Shown: piece by piece, positions 24,847 to 32,931 of the stretch
How positions within the stretch are numbered: position 1 is the first letter of the stretch
Layout of the letters: the number at the start of each line of letters is the position of its first letter
Source: Rhodospirillales bacterium
Lineage (GTDB): Bacteria; Pseudomonadota; Alphaproteobacteria; Rhodospirillales; Casp-alpha2
Direction: 5' to 3'
Length of the DNA stretch: 38,808 bases
Assembly: GCA_018662225.1 (NCBI GenBank)
Contig: JABJGO010000086.1
Location: 1-38,808, forward strand
Notes under the pieces: generated by a model
The model's database searches: none
Seen by the model: the letters and a program-made list of their open reading frames with translations, nothing else
What the model was told of the DNA's origin: nothing
Program-made: the position numbers and the translations under genes

Positions 24847-26364
24847 TTACGAGATGGCACGCTCATACAAAGCATCATGAAGCGCCGAAAATACTGAATC
24901 CCAATTGCCCGGTGTGACCTGCCTGAATAACCGCATAGACGGATACCACACGGACGCTGGTTGGTCATCATCCGCTGAATGCCAGCGCCAATCAGATGTG
25001 TAGGGCAATAAAACCCAGGTTTCCTTGCCCAACGCCCCCGCCACGTGTGCCGTGGCGGAATCCACACATATAATCAGGTCCAACTACTCAATTGCCGCCG
25101 CTAGATCGGCCAGATCAGTCAATCGCGACCCCACATCGGACAACAATGCATCGCACGCCTCGGCCTCACGGTCTGCTGCCCGCTCCCCAGTTTGCAAACT
25201 GAAGGCTGTCACGCCCGGAATGGCTAAAACCTCGATCAGCCTGCTCAACGGACATGAACGGTCCACCGCGCCTTTCGATGGTACCCCCGGTGACCAGCAC
25301 AAGCCGGTCCGCATTTGTCGCCCATGCGACGGCGGCAGTTGAATCGTGCTCTGTTCTGGTGGCTTGAGGTAAGGCACCGTGCTGGCAAGGGTATCATCAC
25401 CCGGTGCCAGGACGTGCGGCAAGCTCATGATCGGGATCTGTACGTCGTAAGGCGGCAGCTGGCCACCCAACATCACCACCTTGTCCACGCCCGGCATGGC
25501 AGCGATTAACCTTGATACCTTGGCGTGGCACTCAACCACGATGTTGGCTTTACGCTCTTTCACCAACGGGATGTAGCGAGCGAACTGTAAAAGATCACCC
25601 AGGCCGCCTTCCTGACGGATTAGAATGGTCTTGCCATCCAGCGCAGAGCCATCCCAGCGGGGTTTTTCGGAATCATCGACAGGAGGCACCTGCGGCAGAC
25701 GGTGCCGCCATTCGAACTCCTCGAACCCTTTGGTCAATTCTCCCTTCATCATCAGGGTCGTGCCCAGATCCATGTGGCAAGCAGCATAGTCATTGCGTAG
25801 TGTCAGAGCGCTTTCAAAACAGGTCTGCGCCTTCTCACTGTCACCGGCGTCACGCAGGGCCAGGCCCAGATTATAAACAGCTTCGGGTGATTTCGGGGCC
25901 ATACGAACCGCCTTGGACAACGATACAATTGCCTGATTGAAATGGCTCATGACCCGTAGCGTATTGCCCAGATTGGAAAGCACACCAGCGTCATTGGGTT
26001 TCAACACCAAAGCCCGGCGATAACACGTGATTGCGGCAGCCAGTTTGCCTTGCGCACGCAAACACACACCCAAATTGTTGTATATGTCCGCATTCGCAGG
26101 ATTCAGGTTCAGCGCACGGGAGTACGCCGATACAGCTTGATCAAATTCACCCCGACGGTGCAGATCAATGGCCAGAGCGAAGACCCGTGCGGCTTCCCGA
26201 TCACGTAACGAAGGCCCGCTTTCCGGACGTTCACTTAAGGGCGTTTCTGAGGATGGATCCGCCGGTGGCGTTTCTGCGTCCGTTGCCCCAGCGACAGTAG
26301 CTGTCACAGTGGGCTTCCTGATCACAGGTTTTCTAGGCGAAACAATTTTTGGTTTTCGAGCCAC
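24847..26364 (-). pseudogene. TPR-containing family 9-like glycosyltransferase interrupted by an in-frame TAG
   Basis: The first open segment (26364 to 25084, 426 aa from a GTG) has a basic Pro-rich start, TPR units from about residue 60 to 235 (YSRALNLNPANADIYNNLGV, CYRRALVLKPNDAGVLSNLG) and the front of a GT9/ADP-heptose-transferase-like domain (WDGSALDGKTILIRQEGGLG). It stops at TAG 25084-25086. The very next codon in the same frame continues as LDLIICVDSATAHVAGALGK and ends with ETWVLLPYTSDWRWHSADDD, the conserved nucleotide-sugar-binding C-terminus of this family, up to TAA at 24847. The joined protein would be about 505 residues, the normal size of such proteins. One CAG-to-TAG change, where relatives often have Gln or similar, explains the break. 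It may be a nonsense mutation, a strain variant or a sequencing error. Confidence 0.85.
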
Positions 26365-26418
26365 GGATTACCCCACTATTTAGCGTGCACCAGCCATTAT
26401 GGTTGCGGGGACTGGATA

Positions 26419-26760
26419 TTACAATATATCCAGTACGCTTTCAGGCGGACGACCGATCCGGGCCTTGTCATTTGCCAGAACAATAGGTCGCTCAATAACG
26501 CTTGGGTTCTTCACCATGGCCCGGATCAATTCCGCATCAGATAACGCCGGATCATCAAGGCCTGCTTCCGCGGCTTCTTTTTTTCGCATCAATTGCCGCG
26601 GACTCATGTCCAGCTTGGACAATATATCCCGCAATCCTTCTTCATCCGGTGGCGTGTCCAGATACGTCACAATATTGATCTCGCCACCACGGTCTTCAAG
26701 CAGCTCTAGTGTTTGCCGAGATTTCGAACACCGGGGATTGTGAAGGATTGTCACACTCAT
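26419..26760 (-). CDS. ArsC-family (glutaredoxin-type) arsenate reductase or Spx-like protein
   Basis: A 113-aa protein with the ArsC thioredoxin-like fold. The active-site segment is ILHNPRCSKSRQTLELL (Cys11), and the conserved NPSVIERPIVL supplies the Arg of the anion pocket; MSPRQLMRKKE is the other family signature. This is the glutathione/glutaredoxin-dependent arsenate reductase layout. No arsR, acr3 or arsB is nearby, so arsenic detoxification is not certain and a housekeeping redox role is possible. The start ATG 26760 has AGGTG close upstream. It is 82 bases downstream of recX on the same strand. Confidence 0.88.
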   Translation of the reverse strand: MSVTILHNPRCSKSRQTLELLEDRGGEINIVTYLDTPPDEEGLRDILSKLDMSPRQLMRKKEAAEAGLDDPALSDAELIRAMVKNPSVIERPIVLANDKARIGRPPESVLDIL

Positions 26761-26842
26761 ATGGTCACCTTGATCGTTGGGTTGGGAAGCTGTGGGGAAA
26801 TAGTGGATACGTACCGAACTTTATGGCCTTGCGGGCGATGGG

Positions 26843-27493
26843 TCAAATTTCTTCATAACGCATATTCGCCAACACATCCTCTGGCGTTTCTGCATCAATG
26901 ATACGTTGTGCAAGGTCATATCGGAAACCCGCCCGAGCCATGGCGGCGAGCGATTTTTCGCGCTTGGCATCGCGTTTGCCCGGTTCAGCGAACGGCCCGA
27001 ACCGCCGCCTGCGGGCAAATTGAATGGCCGCTTCTGTTTCCGCATTACCGTCCTGTTCGCCGGTACTGGTCAATGCGCCCTGAATCACCTGTGTCGGAAC
27101 CCCTTTTGCAGAAAGCTTCGCCATAACCATTCGATTGCTGTTGCCGCGCGCGCGCAAAGCCCGGACTTTGGTCTCCGCATACGCGTTATCATCCAAAAGC
27201 CCTGATTGCAGGTACCGTTCGACAATTTCATCAACCCAGGTAATGCCCTCCTGCTCATCCGTTTCGTGATGATGGGCTGATCTCAGCACTTTCCGGACCA
27301 GCACCCGGCGAAGATTCTCTGAAGAACTAGCATATCGTTGCAGGTGATAAAGTGCTGCATTTTGCAGATAGGTCATGGATATCTTGCGGGGCTCGCGCTT
27401 TTTTTTCTTAGCGGGCCCAGACACAGACACAGCTTGTTCCTTAATATCGTCGTATTCCGGACTCAACGCGCTTCCTGACTTTGCAATTTCCAC
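26843..27493 (-). CDS. recX: RecX-family regulatory protein
   Basis: A 216-aa protein with the RecX three-helix repeats: YLQNAALYHLQRYASSSENL, RVLVRKVLRSA, IVERYLQSGLLDDNAYAETK and AKLSAKGVPTQVIQGAL, ending FGPFAEPGKRDAKREKSLAA and RAGFRYDLAQRII. RecX binds the RecA filament and limits its activity. The first 40 residues are basic and low in similarity (AKKKKREPRKI), so the true start is unsure: GTG 27493 is reported and ATG 27376 (MTYLQNAALY) is the alternative. recA is not in the window. It is divergent from the ABC-2 permease gene. Confidence 0.9.
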   Translation of the reverse strand: MEIAKSGSALSPEYDDIKEQAVSVSGPAKKKKREPRKISMTYLQNAALYHLQRYASSSENLRRVLVRKVLRSAHHHETDEQEGITWVDEIVERYLQSGLLDDNAYAETKVRALRARGNSNRMVMAKLSAKGVPTQVIQGALTSTGEQDGNAETEAAIQFARRRRFGPFAEPGKRDAKREKSLAAMARAGFRYDLAQRIIDAETPEDVLANMRYEEI

Positions 27494-27539
27494 GGCATCG
27501 GGTACAAACCATCAACCCTATATATCAGTAACGGCCCGC

Positions 27540-28319
27540 ATGACACCACTCCCCACCCACAACTGGATCGGACTTTGGACGCTTTATTGTCGCGAGGTCC
27601 GCCGGTTCATGAAAGTTTACACCCAGACGCTGGCGGCACCCTGTGTCACCACACTGTTGTTTCTGGCCGTGTTTGCATTGGCGCTGGGCGGGTTGGACCG
27701 CCAGGTAATGGGCATGCCTTTTGTGGAATTTCTGGCCCCCGGCCTGGTCATCATGACCGTCGCCCAGAATGCCTTCGCCAATACATCATCATCCATCGTG
27801 GGTGCCAAGATCCAGGGCAACATTGTAGACATCCTCATGCCGCCCTTTACAGCCAATGAGCTGACCATGGGTATTGCACTTGGTGGGACCACACGCGGTA
27901 TTATGGTCGGTGCGACCGCTGGCCTGGCCATGAGCCTGTTTGTAAATATGCAAATTCATCAGCTGTACTTCATTGTGTTCTTCGGGGCCGCAGCCTCCCT
28001 GATGATGGCATTGATCGGCATTATGGCCGGTATTTGGTCGGAAAAATTCGACCATATCTCAGGCGTCACAAATTTCGTGATCATGCCACTGTCGTTCTTG
28101 TCCGGAACGTTCTATTCCATCGATAGCCTGCCCGAAGCCGCACAAACCCTGGCCCACCTCAATCCGTTTTTCTATATGATTGACGGATTTCGGTATGGTT
28201 TCATCGGTCAGTCAGACGCCAACCCAATGACGGGGGTCTTGGTGCTTTGCGGTGTGAATGCGGTTCTTTGGATGATGTGTCACCGCATGTTTGCGACCGG
28301 CTATAAGCTAAAATCCTGA
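27540..28319 (+). CDS. ABC-2-type transporter permease
   Basis: A 259-aa membrane protein from ATG 27540 (MTPLPTHNWIGLWTLYCREV). It has about six transmembrane segments and the ABC-2 family pattern: FMKVYTQTLAAPCVTTLLFL at the first helix, MPFVEFLAPGLVIMTVAQNA, and the late signature FVIMPLSFLSGTFYSIDSLP followed by AHLNPFFYMIDGFRYG. Such permeases export polysaccharides, drugs or lipids with a separate ATPase. No ABC ATPase gene is next to it here, so its partner must be encoded elsewhere. It is followed by a strong hairpin and then argD. Confidence 0.88.
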   Translation: MTPLPTHNWIGLWTLYCREVRRFMKVYTQTLAAPCVTTLLFLAVFALALGGLDRQVMGMPFVEFLAPGLVIMTVAQNAFANTSSSIVGAKIQGNIVDILMPPFTANELTMGIALGGTTRGIMVGATAGLAMSLFVNMQIHQLYFIVFFGAAASLMMALIGIMAGIWSEKFDHISGVTNFVIMPLSFLSGTFYSIDSLPEAAQTLAHLNPFFYMIDGFRYGFIGQSDANPMTGVLVLCGVNAVLWMMCHRMFATGYKLKS

Positions 28320-28376
28320 TTTTAGGCGACGAGTCCGCACATGCCCGTTGACACGTAAGGGGGCAATCACGATAAT

Positions 28377-28440
28377 CCCCGGCTCTCCCGGATACTGGCC
28401 CCATGCACGGTGCATGGCGTCATCCGGGGTTTGTTGTTAG
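28377..28440 (+). terminator. Structured hairpin between the permease gene and argD (terminator or attenuator)
   Basis: An inner perfect inverted repeat CCATGCAC-G-GTGCATGG (28401-28417) is enclosed by CCCGGAT (28387-28393) pairing with ATCCGGG (28422-28428). CCCCGG (28377-28382) can pair instead with CCGGGG (28424-28429), giving two exclusive folds. A T-rich stretch (GTTTGTTGTT) follows. It may end the permease transcript or attenuate argD. Confidence 0.55.
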
Positions 28441-28445
28441 AGGAG
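28441..28445 (+). promoter_or_regulatory. Ribosome-binding site that sets a GTG start for argD
   Basis: AGGAG at 28441-28445 lies six bases before GTG 28452, giving MISNLMPTYARTDIAF. The longer frame from GTG 28410 starts inside the hairpin and has no such site. Confidence 0.75.
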
Positions 28446-28451
28446 ACGATT

Positions 28452-29636
28452 GTGATTTCTAACCTTATGCCCACGTACGCCAGAACAGACATCGCCTTTG
28501 AGCGCGGTGAAGGAGTTTACTTGTTCGACGACGCCGGGCGACGATATCTGGACTTTGCAGCCGGTATCGCGGTGGACTCACTTGGCCATTGTCACCCTCA
28601 CCTTGTTTCGGCGCTGACCGAACAGGCTGGCAAGCTGTGGCACACCTCCAACCTGTTCCGAATTCCGGGTCAGGAGAAACTGGCTGACCGCTTGGTCGCC
28701 AACACGTTTGCTGATTCTGTGTTTTTCAATAACTCAGGCGCTGAAGCCATTGAAACGGGCATCAAGATGATGCGGCGTTATCACCATGATAATGGTGCAC
28801 CTGAGCGCTATCGCGTGATCTGTTGCACCGGCGCGTTTCATGGCCGAACACTGGCAACGATTGCCGCTGGTGGTCAGGAGAAACACCTGGCTGGGTTCGG
28901 TCCCGTCGTCGATGGTTTTGACCATGTGGCGTTTGGTAATCTGAACGAGCTGCGCGCGTCCATTACACCTGAGACGGCTGGTATTCTGGTCGAACCCGTA
29001 CAGGGTGAAGGCGGTATTCGCCCGGCACCCGACGGTTACCTGAAGGGTCTTCGCGATGTGGCCGATGAATTTGGCATCCTGTTGATGTTTGATGAAGTTC
29101 AATGTGGCGCGGGACGTACCGGCAAGTTTTTTGCCCATGAGTGGTCTGGTGTTACGCCCGATGTGATGGCCGTTGCCAAAGGCCTGGGAAGCGGTTTCCC
29201 GGTCGGTGCTTCATTGGCTGTTGAAAAAGTGGCTTCCTGTTTGGTGGCTGGTACTCATGGCACAACGTTCGGCGGCAATCCACTGGCTATGGCTGCGGCT
29301 AATGCTGTTCTGGACGTGATGCTGGCCGATGGCTTTATGGATCACGTCACGCGTATCGCTCAATATTTGGCAAAATCCATGACCGGACTTGTCAGTGAGT
29401 TTCCTGAACTGTTCGAAGAAATTCGCGGCCAGGGCCTTATGGTGGGTTTGAAGTGCGTCAAAGACGGCCAGAACGCCGCTATTTGCGCCAAGCTAACCGA
29501 ACTCGGCATGCTGACGGTGCTGGCTGGTGACAACGTTCTGCGCCTGGTGCCACCGCTGATCATTGAAGAATCCCACGTGGACGAAGCCATGGTATTCCTG
29601 CGCGAAGCATGCCAGGCCATTCAGGGCGGAGACTGA
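28452..29636 (+). CDS. argD: Acetylornithine aminotransferase (class III PLP)
   Basis: A 394-aa class III aminotransferase. N-terminal TYARTDIAFERGEGVYLFDD and HLVSALTEQAGKLWHTSNLF are the ArgD opening. The PLP-phosphate site appears in NSGAEAIETGIKM, the Asp contact in LMFDEVQCGAGRTGKFFAHE, and the Schiff-base Lys in MAVAKGLGSGFPVGASLAV (about K243). It transfers the amino group from glutamate to N-acetylglutamate semialdehyde in arginine synthesis. argF starts three bases downstream, giving the standard alphaproteobacterial argD-argF pair. Members of this family can also act in lysine or 4-aminobutyrate metabolism, but the neighbour makes arginine most likely. Confidence 0.94.
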   Translation: MISNLMPTYARTDIAFERGEGVYLFDDAGRRYLDFAAGIAVDSLGHCHPHLVSALTEQAGKLWHTSNLFRIPGQEKLADRLVANTFADSVFFNNSGAEAIETGIKMMRRYHHDNGAPERYRVICCTGAFHGRTLATIAAGGQEKHLAGFGPVVDGFDHVAFGNLNELRASITPETAGILVEPVQGEGGIRPAPDGYLKGLRDVADEFGILLMFDEVQCGAGRTGKFFAHEWSGVTPDVMAVAKGLGSGFPVGASLAVEKVASCLVAGTHGTTFGGNPLAMAAANAVLDVMLADGFMDHVTRIAQYLAKSMTGLVSEFPELFEEIRGQGLMVGLKCVKDGQNAAICAKLTELGMLTVLAGDNVLRLVPPLIIEESHVDEAMVFLREACQAIQGGD

Positions 29637-29639
29637 ACC

Positions 29640-30608
29640 ATGGTAACTCAACCAGAACAGGCCACTGAACTGGCCACTGAACAGACCAGTGAACAGACCA
29701 GTGAACCAAGCGATATCCGGCACTTCCTTGACTTGGACAGGCTGGACACCGCTACCTTGCGCGGGATCCTCAACACCGCTCATGAATACAAAATCGGCAA
29801 CAAGGATTACCAGCCGTTGCACGGCGAAATCCTGGCCATGATCTTCGATAAACCATCCATGCGTACACGCGTGTCGTTTGAGGTTGGTATTCGTCAATTG
29901 GGCGGCGAAGCAATTATGCTACCCGACAATGAAACCCAGTTTGGGCGCCGGGAATCGGTGGCCGATACGGCACGGGTTCTGTCACGATACGTGGACGCTA
30001 TCATGGTGCGAACAGATGATCAGACCAAGCTGCATGAACTGGCAGAATACGCGACAGTGCCAGTGATCAACGGCCTGACCGATGACACGCACCCCTGTCA
30101 GATCATGGCTGATATTATGACCTTTGAAGAACACAGGGGCGACATTACCGGTAAAACCGTGGCCTGGTGCGGTGACGGTAACAATGTAACCGCCAGCTGG
30201 GTTCATGCCGCCGCACAGTTTCATTTTACCTTGCGCATTGCCACACCCGACAGCCGCCGGGTTGATCCCGCCATCATCGCCTGGGCTCGCGCGCAGGGTG
30301 CCGATATCGTGGAAACGAACGACCCCGTAGTCGCCGTCAGTGGAGCCGATGCTGTCATTGCCGACACATGGATTTCCATGGGCGATGAGGAAGCCAACGT
30401 GCACAATCTGTTCATGCCTTATCAGGTCAACGAGGCATTGATGGCCGAAGCCGACAAAGAAGCCATTTTCATGCACTGTCTGCCAGCGCACCGCGAAGAA
30501 GAGGTTACCACCGGCGTGATCGATGGCCCACAATCCGTGGTCTTTGATGAAGCGGAAAACAGGCTGCATGCTCAAAAAGGCATTCTGGCCTGGAGCCTGA
30601 TCGGCTAA
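29640..30608 (+). CDS. argF: Ornithine carbamoyltransferase
   Basis: A 322-aa enzyme with the carbamoyl-phosphate motif SMRTR (73-77), HPCQ (151-154) and the ornithine loop [11 protein letters not shown] (from 279), complete and in order. It makes citrulline from ornithine and carbamoyl phosphate. The first residues are unusual: four tandem 12-base units encode [16 protein letters not shown] before the true family start ([12 protein letters not shown]), adding about 20 residues of low complexity. The core begins near residue 24. It follows argD by three bases and precedes a GNAT gene by two bases, so co-transcription is expected. Confidence 0.95.
   Translation: MVTQPEQATELATEQTSEQTSEPSDIRHFLDLDRLDTATLRGILNTAHEYKIGNKDYQPLHGEILAMIFDKPSMRTRVSFEVGIRQLGGEAIMLPDNETQFGRRESVADTARVLSRYVDAIMVRTDDQTKLHELAEYATVPVINGLTDDTHPCQIMADIMTFEEHRGDITGKTVAWCGDGNNVTASWVHAAAQFHFTLRIATPDSRRVDPAIIAWARAQGADIVETNDPVVAVSGADAVIADTWISMGDEEANVHNLFMPYQVNEALMAEADKEAIFMHCLPAHREEEVTTGVIDGPQSVVFDEAENRLHAQKGILAWSLIG
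29655..29702 (+). repeat. Four tandem 12-base repeats at the start of argF
   Basis: Units at 29655-29666, 29667-29678, 29679-29690 and 29691-29702 follow the pattern GAACAGNCCANT; the last two are identical. They add Glu/Thr/Ser-rich residues to the N-terminus without changing frame, as expected of slippage in units of four codons. Confidence 0.85.
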
Positions 30609-30610
30609 GC

Positions 30611-31393
30611 GTGACCAACGATCCAACCCCCGTCGACATTGGGGCCGAAATCAAGGCTGCTGAAAGTCATGCCTTCAAGGCTTGGCCAGCCGAGGCATGT
30701 GTAGGCTTGGGTGGCTGGGTTCAGCGCCGCACCCCCGGCGCCCGAACCCGGCGCACAAATTCCGTCTGCGCCAATGCATTGTCGGATGGATACGATGTTG
30801 ATGATCTGATCATCCAGGTCGAGGCGTTCTACCGCCTACACAATCTACTGCCCCGGTTTCAGATTTCACCCGCCGTAGAACCATCTGATCTGGATGCTAG
30901 GCTTGAGGCACGCGGCTATACGTTGGAAGCCCCGACCCTTGTTCAGTGGGCCAAAAGTACCGATGTTCAAAACGCCACACCCGAGGCAGGCGATCTTCAC
31001 AACGTGGATACCCGGTCAACGGGCTGGAATACCGTGCACCGGGATGCATCGATCAGCGACGAAGATTTATCCGCCCGTAACGCCATCATTGATCGCATCA
31101 CCGCAAAAAAAGCCCTGATGCTGGTAGAGCAGGATGGTCAAGCAGCCGCCATAGGGCTTGGTGTGTTCGAGGGCGGATGGTGCGGAATATTTTGCATGCA
31201 TACCCTGTCCTTGTACCGTCGACGCGGGCTGGCCGACCGGGTTTTAGCGTTGTTGGTGGACTGGACCGAACAGCAGGGTGGCACAAATCTGTACCTGCAA
31301 GTAGAACAGGACAACACCATCGCCCAATCATTCTATGCCGCGCGCGGGTTTACCACCGCCTACGGCTACCATTACCGAACGCTGTTCAACTGA
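30611..31393 (+). CDS. GNAT-family N-acetyltransferase
   Basis: A 260-aa protein with GTG start two bases after the argF stop. The N-terminal half (WPAEACVGLGGWVQRRTPGA and TRRTNSVCANAL) is a variable region seen in two-part GNAT proteins. The C-terminal half holds the acetyl-CoA motif A: FCMHTLSLYRRRGLADRVLA, where RRRGLA is the Q/RxxGxG/A-like loop, then YLQVEQDNTIAQSFYAARGF, the motif B end. The acetyl acceptor is unknown. The argF-GNAT-hslO arrangement may hold it for arginine-linked N-acetylation, but coupling could be only transcriptional. Confidence 0.87.
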   Translation: MTNDPTPVDIGAEIKAAESHAFKAWPAEACVGLGGWVQRRTPGARTRRTNSVCANALSDGYDVDDLIIQVEAFYRLHNLLPRFQISPAVEPSDLDARLEARGYTLEAPTLVQWAKSTDVQNATPEAGDLHNVDTRSTGWNTVHRDASISDEDLSARNAIIDRITAKKALMLVEQDGQAAAIGLGVFEGGWCGIFCMHTLSLYRRRGLADRVLALLVDWTEQQGGTNLYLQVEQDNTIAQSFYAARGFTTAYGYHYRTLFN

Positions 31394-31404
31394 CGAGAAT
31401 TTCA

Positions 31405-32340
31405 ATGACCGAGACTGTGACCCAAACCCCCACATTCACCGATAGCGTTCAGCACTTTCAGGTCGAAGGCCCCGGCTTGCGTGGCAGAATGGTTCGGATC
31501 GGACCGGCCCTTGGACAGGCGCTGGACGCTCATGGTTATCCGGATGCCGTAGCACGGCTATTGGGCGAAACGGTGGCGGTTACGGTCGCGCTGGCCAGTG
31601 CGCTTAAATACGATGGTGTCTTTACCTTGCAAGCTATCGGAGACGGCGCGGTTCAGACTCTAATGGCCGATATCACCAGCGATGGCGCGTTCCGCTGTTA
31701 TGCCCGGTTCGATGACGACAAATTGGATGAGGTTTTAAAAAATGATGCCGACCCATCTCTACCCCGTCTCATGGGGGCTGGCCATTTGGCATTTACCGTT
31801 GATCAGGGCGCAGACACTGAACGATATCAAGGCATTACGGAGTTAACCGGCAGCACCCTTGCTGATTGCGCCCACCATTATTTCCGCCAGTCCGAACAGC
31901 TACAAACCGCCATGGTTGTTATGTGTGACCCGGACGTGCGGTCCGCTGGCGCGATCATGCTGCAACAATTGCCCGAAGAAAACGAGCGGCCTGTGGATTT
32001 GGGTGAAGAGGTGGAAGAATCTGAAGAATGGCGCCGGGCGGTGATCCTGATGAGCAGCCTGAAATCATCCGAGCTATTGGATGACACCCTGCCACCATCT
32101 GATCTGCTATTTCGCCTATTCCATGAAGATGGCGTGCGCCTGTTCGATGCAAACCACATCCGTAACCAGTGCCGGTGTTCCGAACAAAAGGTGCGCGGCA
32201 CGCTGAAATCCTTTCCCCGCCATGAAATTGACGCAATGCATGAGGATGGTGTGGTGACGGTCACCTGTGAATTCTGTATGGTAGATTACGTCTTTGATGG
32301 TGCCGCCCTGGACACCCTGTTTGCCGAAACGGATACCTGA
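31405..32340 (+). CDS. hslO: Hsp33 redox-regulated chaperone
   Basis: A 311-aa protein from ATG 31405 (MTETVTQTPTFTDSVQHFQV). The C-terminal zinc motif is complete: CRC (C256, C258) and CEFC (C288, C291), with 29 residues between, as required for oxidation-sensing zinc release. The N-terminal domain has GRMVRIGPALGQALDAHGYP and TLQAIGDGAVQTLMADI, typical of Hsp33. Oxidative unfolding turns it into a holdase. The reading frame is open well upstream in the GNAT gene, but the conserved start is at 31405. A Thr/Gln-rich lead precedes the core. It is 12 bases after the GNAT stop. Confidence 0.95.
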   Translation: MTETVTQTPTFTDSVQHFQVEGPGLRGRMVRIGPALGQALDAHGYPDAVARLLGETVAVTVALASALKYDGVFTLQAIGDGAVQTLMADITSDGAFRCYARFDDDKLDEVLKNDADPSLPRLMGAGHLAFTVDQGADTERYQGITELTGSTLADCAHHYFRQSEQLQTAMVVMCDPDVRSAGAIMLQQLPEENERPVDLGEEVEESEEWRRAVILMSSLKSSELLDDTLPPSDLLFRLFHEDGVRLFDANHIRNQCRCSEQKVRGTLKSFPRHEIDAMHEDGVVTVTCEFCMVDYVFDGAALDTLFAETDT

Positions 32341-32343
32341 TAC

Positions 32344-32931
32344 ATGCTTAAGAAAATTCTGAAGACATTTATGGTCGTGATCATGTTGAGCGGCCTCACC
32401 GCCTGCGTCAGTGAATCCCGTCAACTCTTTCCCGATGTGACGTTTACGCATCTACCCGGTATTCAGATGGCGGTTAGCGACATAACCATCGAGCAGCGAT
32501 ACAAATCGCCCATGACGGCAGAATATGCCGATCATCGTATCCCCCTTAGCCCACAAACAGTCATGACCCGCTGGCCCGGTGATCGGATTTCCCAGACAGG
32601 TGGGGAAGCACGCGCTAAATTCATCATCATGGATGCCAGCGTTAAGGAATATGGACTGGACATCGACGGTAACTTCACGGCCTATTTCACCGATGAACAG
32701 GCCTTACGTTACGAAGCAACGGCCGAGGCCATGTTCCAGATATCCAGTAATGACGGCAACACCCATGGCAAAGTCCGTGCACGGGTGAAACGCTCCGTCA
32801 CCGTGCCGGAAAATGCTTCGCTGAACGAACGAGACAAAATTCTATTTGATTTGACCGCTGCCCTGACACGAGAATTCGACGTTCAAATGGAACAGGAAAT
32901 CCGCAAGTATTTGGGTGCGTGGCTACCCTAG
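32344..32931 (+). CDS. Putative outer-membrane lipoprotein of unknown function
   Basis: A 195-aa protein with a lipoprotein signal: MLKKILKTFMVVIMLSGLTA followed by Cys21, lipobox LTAC. The mature part opens VSESRQLFPDVTFTHL, with a central WPGDRISQTGGEARAKFIIM and a C-terminal helix (LTREFDVQMEQEIRKYLG). I do not recognise a named domain, although similar lipoproteins seem common next to hslO in alphaproteobacteria (recalled). It starts three bases after the hslO stop, so it belongs to the same operon. Its stop codon overlaps that of the convergent flavoprotein gene by two bases. Confidence 0.78.
   Translation: MLKKILKTFMVVIMLSGLTACVSESRQLFPDVTFTHLPGIQMAVSDITIEQRYKSPMTAEYADHRIPLSPQTVMTRWPGDRISQTGGEARAKFIIMDASVKEYGLDIDGNFTAYFTDEQALRYEATAEAMFQISSNDGNTHGKVRARVKRSVTVPENASLNERDKILFDLTAALTREFDVQMEQEIRKYLGAWLP

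Noticed and set aside
24834-25067. A separate small gene on the minus strand downstream of the glycosyltransferase stop.
   Set aside because: It is a different-frame shadow of the in-frame continuation 24847-25083, which carries the conserved glycosyltransferase end.
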